Positions 13,417-26,231 of a DNA stretch of 64,000 nt are shown here, piece by piece. The notes beneath the pieces were generated by a model. It made no database searches and was not told the DNA's origin. It saw nothing but the letters and a program-made list of their open reading frames with translations. The stretch comes from Temnopleurus reevesii. Lineage: Eukaryota > Echinodermata > Echinoidea > Temnopleuroida > Temnopleuridae. Location of the stretch: positions 16,228 through 80,227 of the forward strand of contig BQKZ01000679.1 in the NCBI GenBank assembly GCA_036244855.1, given 5' to 3'. Both the position numbers and the translations under genes were made by a program. Every line of letters starts with the position of its first letter. Positions within the stretch are counted from its first letter, which is position 1.

Positions 13417-16400
13417 TATGAATGATGATGATGATGATGATGATGATGACAGTGATGAAACCGATGATGATGATGATGATGATGACGACGACGACGATGA
13501 CGATGATGATGATGATGATGTCTTTATTATAGTTTATTTGCACTCATGATAAGTGACCTAATTTTACAGATTATAGCAAAGAGACAATCAATCTATTTCT
13601 TCTGAAGGAAAGCACAGCGTTTTCAAATATTTAGTAATGATGATCACATGAACTTAGCCCACTTGACATTCTGAGCCAGTAGAGTACCAAATCAATGACA
13701 CCCTAATTTTATTTCCACTATTTGTGATTAAAGATACTTTATTTGGATATAATATAACCAAAATCATCAACAGCCAAAATTTGGTGGAAATTGGTCCATG
13801 GGTTGTTGAGTTATGGTCATTTGAATACATTAATTGCCCCATTAAACACTACAAAATGAAATATGAACTAGATCACTTTTACACATTGATCAATGGGGCT
13901 ATTTATGTGTTCAAATGGTAGTATCTTGACTCCTCATCAACCAATATCAAATATTGTGGCTGTTGATGTTTCTGTTCATGCCAAATCATATACAATATTG
14001 AAAATAAAGAATTTCAAATTCATTTTTCCATGATGCCNGCTCAATGGGGATGAATTTCTTACCAAAGTACATGAAAGCCATGAGTGGGATTTAAACTCAC
14101 AACCCTCTGGTTGAAAGGGGAGAGTCAGAGCCACTGCACTACAATGCTTCCGCTTGCTCTACAGAAGGCATAAATTTGATGGAATTGGAAGTAATTGTGT
14201 TGATGCATCCATCTCACTGCAGGCAAGACGACCATTAATCCTGCACCGTCTGATGTGACTGTACGGGAAGGACAAACAGCGAGATTCCAGTGAGAGGTTG
14301 CCTATGATCATGAGCTTGACAAGCCTGAAGTGCACTGGATCAAGGAGGGCAGCTCAAACCAACTTCCAGCTGAATCAGTATGATTAATCACAATTATTAT
14401 AATAAATATATCTTTATTAGTCATCCCTAAGAACTCTATAAGCTAGAACAATTACACTGGCTTGAGCAGTGTAGCTGTAAAGACTGTGAGGACCCTCATG
14501 TCTGCGCTTTATTCCATGATTCAAGTCAATGTATTTTTCACTCCTGAACATGTATTCCTAAACACAGCACACATAAAGGCTGTCTTAATATATACTTACA
14601 TAGAATGGTGATGCTCATTTTTTTTCCAAGCCAGTATATTGAATTGTAAATAGAATAAAAAATGCAAATATTGTGAGCCGTTTTACTGTGAATATAATTT
14701 TCCTGGATGATAGCCATGGAATTGCTGTTACAGATTTTCATGGGGATTTCATAGGGATTTCATTTAAAAACAGAATGAGAGTTGCAGGAGACCATTAAGA
14801 ATTCCTTGAGTAACACTCTTGTTGGTTAGTGTTTCTCTCTAAAAGCTAGTATTTCCATGTTGATTTTTTGAAAAAAAAGGTTTTTAGTAATTATCATTTT
14901 AAAAAAATATAAATTTTATGATTTTACAAAATCTATTTTCTCACCATCTGACGGTTATGAAAAACTACAATGTTCTTGCTAGAAAGTTGCAAGTGATCAC
15001 GAATTAGATGCAAATAAGTTCAAAATTTAAATGCACATTTTTAAGTGTGCACTGTCTGCTCCTTCGACAAGATACACTTCTACAAAATGGATTTGATTGG
15101 CCCATGCTGGCCAAGTGCAACTTGCAATAGAGTGCAACTTTCTTGTAGCAACCCGTAAGATTGCATTAATAACATTTTCATTTTTTTCTATAGGACAACA
15201 TGCTGATCTTGCGTGATACTGATTACTCTGATTCTGGGAGATACACTTGCGTTGTGCGGACAACAGTCGATGAGAGTGCCGGTACTGTACAGATGGTCAA
15301 TGCATCAGCTACCCTTATTGTCAAAGGTATATCTTCGTGTTATTTTAGGATGTCTTTATTCATTTATTTATTTATTTAAAACGGTTTAAATCACAATACC
15401 TTTCACGGCCTAATTATGGCCGGATTGCAGATATATATACAAGAATACATATAATGAAAAACGAATGATTGAACAGCGAAATAGAATGTAGGTGTATGCA
15501 TGTACATTAAAAACTTGATTTGATATTTACAATTAAGAATTAATATTTTCAATTAACGTAAGGGCTTTGAAAAACATGTCCTCTCGCTGTATCATCCCTT
15601 TTGATGAAGATTATTCAAAACTATGTATTTGAAGGAAAAGAAATGAATTCTGTTTCTATGAATGAGGGGCCACTTTGTGACATTTTGGTGTCCATGTTAT
15701 GTTGTGAAACCACACATTTTTTTCATGTTTCACCAAGTTACGAAAGAATTTTAGATCAACTTTACGCATGACTGGTATCAGTTCTTGTGCTGAATAATTG
15801 AGAATCTCGCCTGTATTAGATTTTCTTAAAGTTGTGCATGACTAAGAATGATTAGAATTTGAATTGAATTGAATTAAACATTTATTTCCTTTTTAACAGA
15901 CATAATCAATGCAAAAACAACACGACAGAGTAGTAAAATCAAAGGAGGTGTGTACCCTGGAAGCATAGCTTGTGTTGAGATTGCCTTAACAACAAACAAA
16001 TTTGAACAAAATTATCTTTTTAAAGTGTAAAGAGTAAAGAAAATAAATTTGGTGAAACACCGTCCAAGTGAATAATGAATACTGTCTGTATAGCGATTGT
16101 GCTATGCAAATGGACCTATTATTATTATTACTATTCTATTGAATTGCTATGAAATCCTTGACAATTTGTTTGAATCCATTTCCTGTAGGTCGCCCCGACC
16201 CTCCTCAGAACTTGATACTGAGAGTGCAAGAGTTTAAAAGCAGACTGGGATTGAACTGGGATGCTGCTAATGACAACAATGCTCCCATCTTGTATTACAT
16301 CATCCAATACGACACCAAGTGGCCAGACAAGCACTGGCAATTCCAAGCGGTAGGTTCCGTCTGTCACATTGTGAAACGAATCAAGCGTATGGACAATTCC

Positions 16401-19400
16401 ACCAAAGTCTCCTTTACGTTACACCCAAAAAAGCTGAATCTCTTAAATATTATTGATTGAAATTCCTTGAAATTTAATCTATCTGAAGCAAATAGTATCT
16501 GTGTCACACATAATAAATTTTTAGGAATTCCATCAAGATATACACTCGCTGTTCACGTAATGGACTTGACAAAGCCGTTGAATTGCCCATATGCAACACA
16601 ATATGTATCTATCTTTGTGTGTTTTCTTCCAGATGAAAAATAAAAAATGCAATGAACTGCTGTAAAAGCTAGTACTTTAGCGTACATATTGGTGTAACGC
16701 TGTAGTCGAAATTTTACATTTTCTTCTTCTTTGAGAAACGTTAACAAAGTTTAGATATTTTGCTTGAGTAAAGCATAACATAGTAGGTTCTGTATTCATT
16801 TTGGAAATAATCTTGTTGAACCCTTTTTCTAAATTTGTCATTAATTCCTTTTCAAAGTTCTTTATACACAAAGTGAATGAGGAGTTGTCCGCAATTACGT
16901 CACAGATTCTGCCAAATTTGGCAACCATGCGGATTCCCATCAGCAGCATGGATCGCAATATCATTGAGAATTTAAAACTTTTGAACGGATCATCCAATTT
17001 TACTCAAATTTTCACAGTTTATTCATCACTTCATTCTATGAAAGCATGATAATCCCAGCGGTTGGTTCCCCTTTAACAAGTCAGTCCGAAAATGATGAGA
17101 TTTCTTGTCCTAACAGACCTTGAGATAATTGTACCAGATGATATGGTACTCTGCTCTGCTTTCTTAAGATTTTGCCTAATGTTTTTAGCTATATGTGTCC
17201 TAATTTTCAAAATTTCTTTTGACGTAATGTCACATAAGTTTTTATCTATGCAAATTTTGATATTCCACACAGAATGAGACGGCTGATACAAGGACTTCGT
17301 ACCGTGTCGCGCTTCAGCTTCAGCCGTTTGTGGATTATAAATTCCGAGTGATCGCTGTCAATGAGATTGGAGAGTCGCAACCGAGTGCGGTGATTGCTCC
17401 AGCTGACGCCGCTGATGCGGTTGCACCTACCAGAAACCCAACCGCTGTGAGAGGCAGCAGTACCAGTCCTGACTCCATTGTCATTCGATGGGATGTATGT
17501 AGCAATCAATCATTCAACATTTATTTCTCATATTTTACAATTAAAAGTATAAATGTAGCAATAATGCATAGGATACCAACAGTGAATACATGTGTAAACA
17601 TGAAGAGTTTTATGAGGCAAGATGGTAACTCATTAAACAGTAGATTAAAGGTAGAATACTTCTTTTGCAGCCTAAAAATTTGACTTTCCAAGATTGTTGT
17701 GTTACGTTGAAGAGTACTAAATGTTAGAACTTATCACCAATCAATTAAGCACAAAGATTTACATGATAGGCGCATTTATAGTTATTCCAATAATAATTCT
17801 TCTATTCGGGCCTCAAACTTATTGATCGTGCATTCAAAATTCAAAACAGCCGTCAATCCCTCGTTGACCAATCATGCCAATAGCGCAAGAGTCTCTCTCA
17901 GTGCGTATTCCGCATGATGTGGCAGTGTATTGAAGTGCGCACTGTATGTGCTCATATGTTGTTTTTTTGTGTTTGGTACTGTAATACGCTAGGAGTATGG
18001 TGTATACCGTTGGTGTCAAGATGAATTCTGATAGAAAAGATTTTTATTTGAATTTAATATTCTGGACTACATTCGACCAAGATACTTCATAGAGGTTATT
18101 ATTTTGGCATATGTGAGGTACACAAGTTGTAAGCATAACCGTAATGTGTGCAAATGTAGTTTTCTACCTTTAAATGAAGGACTACATCAAGAAAACACTC
18201 CATGATGTAATGTTAGTTTATATCAGGAAATATATAAAATAAAGTGCAAAGTTAACATGATTTTCCAATCTAAAAGCTAGCCAAAAGGAATATACATGCA
18301 TGAATGTCTGAAACAGGAAGTGCGCTCCTCAGCTGGGATGAGTTTACAATGGAAACTGCATTGCATACACAGTGCTTCTTTATTTGGATTTTTGGTGATG
18401 GTGAGAATTCAAGGGAAATGAAAATTGGAAAAGAGCAGTTACATAACTCAGGAAAGGGTTATACATGGATTCCTTTAGACTTCAATTGGCGATTATTACT
18501 TATTCAGTTCTATTTTTGTTTCACAAAGGGTTACCAAAAAAAAAAAAAAAAGTAAGTTAACAAAACTCTGAAAACTGTCCCTTTAAACTTAATATCAAGA
18601 GCTTCACAATCTTTAAAGCCCAAATATAGTTTGTGTAAAGATTAAAACATGTGAATTTAAAGGGATGTTTATCATGGCATATATATCTTACACACATATC
18701 GAGACCATAGCATAATTTTGTACGAAATGATTCTTTTTGAAAATTTGAATTTGACCGTTCAATCATATTTAACACCCTCTCTTTGTAATGATAATATTTT
18801 CTTTGATATCAGGCATGTGCAAGGTTATTTCATAGATTTGACAATAGAATGATAAAAGGGTATACACAAAAATTAAATTCTGAATCTTTCATCCGATTCT
18901 GTGCATGAGAAGGTGTCCTTTATCTATAAATAACATATTGAATAAGTCTCGGGGTACCCATTCCTGAGGTATTTTGCCCATTTTAGGATATTGCTTTAGC
19001 AAAACTCATACTTTTTTCACATAATCTTTTGTAGAACATGTACATGATAGATATCATTTTATGTAGGTTTGAAGACAATATTTGGGGATAAAAATTTGCA
19101 TTTAACTGACCTTTAATAGTGCCATCTCTTGTTTAATTCAAATCTCTGTATGCTATTTGCAATTCAAGTTCAACTTAATGATTCAAATGAGAATTGAATG
19201 TGAAAACATATAGTTTTCATGGCATTAGCCTCTATCTTATTGAGAATCGTGTTTAATCTTTACTTAATAAGTTCTGTACGTTGATTAAAAAAAACATGGA
19301 TCAAAGTACACATTCTAATGATAGAAATAGTAAAACATTCTAACTCTACTCTTAACTTTGACAAAATATCTTTATAGTAGAGCAGATGTTATATTTCTTA

Positions 19401-22400
19401 ACATAGTAGTAAATTGTCTTGAATATCTTCATTTCCCTCTAGGCAATTCATCCATTCTACTACAACGGGGATGGTTTCTATTATAAGGTTGAATATAGAC
19501 CCACAGCAAACCGAGACGAACCATTTTTATCAGCTGACGTTCAACCAGACAACACCGATTCTAACCCAACCGGAGTAACCCAATCCTATATTGTGAATGC
19601 CAGAAAGGCTTACGAAGAGTTTGAGTTCTCGGTGAGGTCAGTGAACGATGCAGGCGAGGCACCAGACCCTCAAGTCTATACTGGTTTCTCTGGCGAAGCC
19701 GGTAAGTGTGAATCTTTATTGTGGAGTTCTCGATTTCATTTGTCATAGTCGATCGGAAGTAGAGATCAACCAATGTCACCACGTTGGCGGGTCATCGTTC
19801 CCTCCCAAAATCTGTTTGATTTCAGTCGACTCGTTTTAGATGATGTCACAATGATATGTACACATGATGCACAAACTTGTCTACTGGCAGAGATGCCAAC
19901 CACTATGGATTTTCTGTATTTAGTACGGGAAATAGGTCCCAGTACTGGGGGTACGAGTTATGACCATAAATTCCGGGGTTTGCCGATTTTGAATTTGCAC
20001 AATATTATTTTAGCACTTTTTTGTACGTACGTATATTTGACTACTGCAACACGCCTCTGACTCTTACTGTATCTAGCACACACCACTAACAGTGCGTGCA
20101 GTTGTGTTCGTGTGGTATCAGTGGACCATGTACGCCGGTGCCTACCCGAGCGAGCCGGCCCGGCCAGAGTACCGGTAACATCGACATATCACTTCTTCAC
20201 GGCCACTATCGGAGTTACTGCTAGGCGTACGAATTCGGCCGAGTTTGAGCCACAAATTAGGCTAAACTGACGTTGGAAATTAAAATCGGACATCATGGCT
20301 TCCACAAGTTCAAGTTCGAAGACCAAAAAATGTACCAAAAAATTACGGACTTTTAGAGAGGAATATACCAAGAAATGGAACTGCATTGTTGCATCGAAGA
20401 AGAGTGCGAATCATGCAACATGCACACTATGTGCATGCGACTTCAGCATCGGACATGGCGGGTTAATGATGTGCAATGGCACATAAAAACTCAAAAAACA
20501 ATCAGTCATTGGCGAGAGTGCAAGAAACTCATCTATGGACAAATTCCTTGTTTTTAAGGATTCATCGGTGATCCGAGCAGAAGCCCTTATGACAAATTTC
20601 CTGAATGAACACAACATTGCTTTCTCAGCATCTGACCACCTCAGTGACCAGCCTGATTAATTAAAAAACTTTCAGTGGACTGATAGGAACATCCTGATTA
20701 GGATGAGTAGAACCCTTTCACGATACTGGCAGGTGACACTAGAGCAGAGTTCACACAAACTTAGGAACATACAGGTACATATATGGCAATGTTGACGTGT
20801 CCTGCTTGTGCGCGGAAATCACTTTTGCCATTTCAGCATTGCGCATAAAATTACTGATTTTGTCTCCAAATTACTGATTTTCAGCTTTATCATTACTGAT
20901 TTGTGCTCTGTGGGGTTGGCATCTCTGTATGGGCTCATCACAGATCAGTGACTGAATGGGTAAATTAAGAAATGCACATCACAGATTATGGGAGGGCTTG
21001 TCAAAGATCATAGCCGTGTCGTAACAATGCGCAGCTGTGTGCAAAATGTGATGTGTACTTCTTGTCAATGGTGACTGTGACAAATGAAATTTTAAAAACT
21101 CTCTTGCAATGCATTACATATATGATACATACAGATATATTTTTTGTTTCCCGCTTCCCATTTCCCCCAATTTTGATCTCTCTCTGTATTTTTCTTGTAC
21201 ATTTTTCCTTCTCTTTGCTTTTCTTTTCCAAAAGTCAGAATTCCCACTGTCTAGCTATGAAAGCTGGAAAATGAGTTTTACTTTTTCCAATCAGGGAAAA
21301 GTCCAGGAGTTTGATAAAATCCGTAAAATCAGGGAAAAATTAGAGAATTTGACATGATATTCATTAGATAGATTGAGGTTGTGTTAAGATAGGAATTACT
21401 TCGACAAAATTATTCTTGAATTTTGAAAATCCATCATAAATAAATGGGAGGAGGGGTTGTCACTGTGGCTCAGGAGTTCTTCATGATATGGGAAATGCTT
21501 ACCGTAATTGAATTGATGATTAAGATGATATTGGTGCATATTTTGCAATGACTCACTCTTCTTTTTCTCCGCAGAGCCTGGTGCCGCCCCATCAGGTGTT
21601 GCAGTAGAAGTCATCTCTGCAACCGAGGTCAATGTTACATGGGAACCTATACCACCTGAAGAGGCTAATGGACAACTTGGAGGCTACATTGTAAGTTTTT
21701 CAATCCCCATTATACCTAGAAAACTCAGGAAAACTTTGAAAATGAGTCAGGTAAAAATCAGGGAATTTGAAACAATATTCATTTGGCCATTGGAGATTCG
21801 CTGATATAAGTTGAAATGAATGAGTTACATGCACATTGACAAAAGTATCATGTAACTTTGAAAAATACATCAGGAAAAAACAGGACTTTTGTTCTCAAAT
21901 AGTGGGACCTTGTGTAGGGCTTTGTGAAACAATTACACCCATATAAGAAAGGTTAGCAGAAAAATATCTTCCTGAATTTTCCTTTATTTTTGAAACCTTA
22001 ATCCAAATGATGACCTTTGCTCAACTGAACTGACAGTTGCTCATAAATTGACAATGCTTTCAACATCATCAAAACACATATCTCATTGAGAGCTAAATAG
22101 TGATGTTAAAAGGAGGATATTTGGATCAAATAAATTTCAGTAAATAATGCAAATTTGCAAATGATGTATGAACGAAATCAGCTATGGGGATTATGAAAGT
22201 TTCATCTTGTATTCATGGCTATAATCGTCTCTGGATCAACTTCTCAAATATTTCATCTTGTAGGTGTACTACAATATAAGGATTGGCTCTGGTGTTAGTA
22301 AGGAGACTTGTGTCCAGTCACCATGTATCGTAGGAAACCTGCAAGCTGCGACCACTTATGAGATCTATGTGGTAGCTTTCACTAATGCCGGAGAAGGACC

Positions 22401-25400
22401 TCAATCAGATACTGTTACCGTTCAGACAGATTCAGCACGTAAGTCAATCGGGTATAGTCGATATCAAGTTATATTACCTGGCAATACCGATATTACGAAC
22501 TTAGTATATTGATCATCTATTTTCGACCTCCACTTCCTAAACATCATCACAAACCTCCTTTAAATTTATGATATTATTCCCCCATTTATATATGATGGCT
22601 AACATAAATGGGCCTGATGATTGATTTCAGCAAGTGTCTAAGTCCCCCCCCCCAAAAAAAATAGTCTGGTTAAAATACATGTCCTTGACACCCAAAACGA
22701 AGAAATTAATTCCCAACTCCAGCCAGGAAAGCAGCGATGTTGTATGTACTGGAAGTCCATAGGAGCGTTCGCCTTATGAATTCAAAGTAACTTGGATCCC
22801 GATTCAAACATCGATTTTATTAAGCCAGTGTTAACACTAGAGAGATGATTAAAATTGTGATACAGATTTGCAGTTTAAGTAAAGCAATTGCTGTATCAAA
22901 ACAATTACTGCACTTATATAACCTCATGGTGAATATCTTCAATTACATCAATGTCCAAATCACCCAACCATTTGCATTATGGTTGACAGCTGATATTTCA
23001 GAATAATCACACTTCAAAGTGTGATTTGGATATTGATCCAAATCACCAGAAAATTGTGTCCACACTTCGAATTTGGGTGATCCTGTCAATGATGTTTGAA
23101 CATAGATGTCAGGATTTCAGTAATTCACTGTAGTGTGAACGTCCCTACTGTTCCAAGATTGTGAGGCAAAATGAATAGGGCCCCATATGCGTTTTTAGAA
23201 CTACTCACTATAGAGAGAATTGTTAATCACTCTGGACTTCAAATCTAAACCTGCTCATTTTAATTTTGGATATTTATCTAAAGTTGATCCCATAAATGAG
23301 CTTTGAAATTATGGACATGTGTTTGTTTGAATCTTTGTCTAGGTTTAGAGGATACTTTAATACAAGATGGCATGCAAGTGTGTTGATGTATTCTAATATT
23401 TTTTCCTGCAAAACTTTAATTTACTTCAATAATCTCTATTTTCCATTGCGTTGAACATTGTAGATGTGACGTGTGTGACACTTTCTGAATATCAATAATT
23501 CTTCTTATACTGCTCCATGTTATCATCGAATTTAGAAATTGGATCCCTCAGTCTTTTCAAAGCTGCTTTAAAACACATCTATCTCTTAAAAGTTCTATTT
23601 AATTGATTACTTCTGGTGTGATATTTTAAGTGTTTTTTATAATGTATTGTTTTTCTTGAGTGCCAAAAGCATCATAGCCTGGCGGATACCAACGCTATAT
23701 ACTATGTAATAATTCATTCATTTTATTATATTTTTTTCATTCTTGCTTCTCCACAGCACCCGGTCCTGTACACAAGTTGAAGATTCAGCCATACTCATAT
23801 CGTGTGGCTTTGGAATGGCATAAACCAACTCTACCCAATGGAGAGATCACGGAATACAAAGTTAAAATCAGTTCTGGTGAGTTCCAGTTCAAGTTCTATT
23901 TTCATCTCCTTACGAATCATATATACAAAATAATACAATGGTATTTTACCATCAAATCAAGGAAATGTTAAAAAGAAATTTATAACATAATCTAAACATA
24001 TATATTAATTTGTACATAAAAGATTAGATGACATAGAATTTTGCATAGTTTTTGTAATTTAGTTATGGATTCAATGGAAATGGAGGAACCCATTGTGTAC
24101 AGGGCAGCCACACTCTGTGCCTCATCATCTGAGGTGCAATACAATGTTACAACTTGGTACCGAGAGGGACCTGGCAATTGTGAATGACGTGGCTCTTACA
24201 TGCACTTTACATTGGGAAATGGATGTGTGATGAGTATGATATTGTGATATAATGCAAAGTGCCTTGTGCACTCAGCAGAGTGGGTACCTGTACTCTATAA
24301 GTTGCATCTAGTATTATTATCATTATTGTAATATTATGTTTTGGCCCTATTCTCTCTCTCTCTATCTCTCTCTCTCTCTCTGCTGTAGTGGATAGCGATG
24401 GTGTATCATTGGGTGAAGAGGAAGTGGTGGTTGTGAATCCCTCAGAAGAGGGGCCAATGGTCCTAAGATACGATGAAGTCGAACCAGAAACTAAATACCA
24501 TATAGAGGTGCTAGCCGTCAATGACAAGGGTGATGGCGAATCCATCACGGAGGAACCAACCACGTCTAAACAAGGAAGTAAGACTTTATTTTCATTTATT
24601 AGACTTTAAAAATGTAGATCTGTAGTGATCCAGATGAAGGAATTGATGTGAAACAAGCTGATGTACTCACTAATTGCCTTACTTGCATGAAAGTAAATGG
24701 GTACGAAATTAGGAGATGACTTTCGCATGCATTCTGTCATTTTCTAGTGTGAATGTCACAACTAAAGGCCACCAATTGTTACTAACGAGTCAAAGGAATG
24801 CCACTATAGTCTGTGACAAGAAACGTGCATGAATTTTAATCTAGTAAACTGGTCTATTTCTATCATTCATAGAGGTTGCTTGTTCTTTCTGCCTATGTTC
24901 ATGGAAATTCAAATCTCCCCATATAAAGGAATATCAATCATCGATAGTCTATTTTCTAGTAAATTCCTTCCCCTCTCCCTATCACAAAATACAAATGAAA
25001 AAGCAATCTATTTTTACTACAAGTTTTGCGATTGATGTGTACAATATTAATATACAGTCAACAGTATTTGTTTCTTTGAGCAGGCAAATATTTCTGATCG
25101 CGCAATGGCGGAGGCATATTGTTCGACTTCGCGCGGTCGAGGATTCATCTAGTTGCTTTTAAAAAAGGCACTGTAGGACTCCTTGATGTTAAGCACAAAG
25201 TTTTGTGTTACACTTGATGAAGTCAAAGGTCCATATTGCATCCTCACGACTGCCTTAAACATGAAATCGTGTGTCAAACATGATAAGGTCAAAGGTCAAT
25301 CCCAGTCACTCATATGTAGCTGTATTTCTATTTCATTACAGAACCTCCCAAGCCACCCGTACCAGAAGTATCGATCGGTACGGATCATGCTAACTTCACC

Positions 25401-25952
25401 TGGGATGTTGCCAATCTCNNNNNNNNNNNNNNNNNNNNNNNNNNNNNNNNNNNNNNNNNNNNNNNNNNNNNNNNNNNNNNNNNNNNNNNNNNNNNNNNNN
25501 NNNNNNNNNNNNNNNNNNNNNNNNNNNNNNNNNNNNNNNNNNNNNNNNNNNNNNNNNNNNNNNNNNNNNNNNNNNNNNNNNNNNNNNNNNNNNNNNNNNN
25601 NNNNNNNNNNNNNNNNNNNNNNNNNNNNNNNNNNNNNNNNNNNNNNNNNNNNNNNNNNNNNNNNNNNNNNNNNNNNNNNNNNNNNNNNNNNNNNNNNNNN
25701 NNNNNNNNNNNNNNNNNNNNNNNNNNNNNNNNNNNNNNNNNNNNNNNNNNNNNNNNNNNNNNNNNNNNNNNNNNNNNNNNNNNNNNNNNNNNNNNNNNNN
25801 NNNNNNNNNNNNNNNNNNNNNNNNNNNNNNNNNNNNNNNNNNNNNNNNNNNNNNNNNNNNNNNNNNNNNNNNNNNNNNNNNNNNNNNNNNNNNNNNNNNN
25901 NNNNNNNNNNNNNNNNNNNNNNNNNNNNNNNNNNNNNNNNNNNATGATGATA

Positions 25953-25999
<47 letters not shown>

Positions 26000-26000
26000 A

Positions 26001-26047
<47 letters not shown>

Positions 26048-26048
26048 A

Positions 26049-26095
<47 letters not shown>

Positions 26096-26096
26096 A

Positions 26097-26143
<47 letters not shown>

Positions 26144-26144
26144 A

Positions 26145-26182
<38 letters not shown>

Positions 26183-26192
26183 AATGATGATA

Positions 26193-26231
<39 letters not shown>

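Larger units (their letters stand above)
2472..14037 (+). repeat. first copy of a large direct repeat (exons Ig6 to FN3-5a)
   Basis: Bases from 2472 onward match 14039 onward with a constant offset of 11567 up to about 7700. The offset is 11594 by 7967, and 12639 after the hAT insertion in the other copy. The right end of this copy (about 13550-14037) matches 26260-26766. Ten exons are repeated. See the findings for the assembly interpretation. Confidence 0.95.

Noticed and set aside
13144..13549. Asp-, Met- and His-rich open frames
   Set aside because: Produced by a pure GAT triplet array read in different frames; no flanking coding signal.
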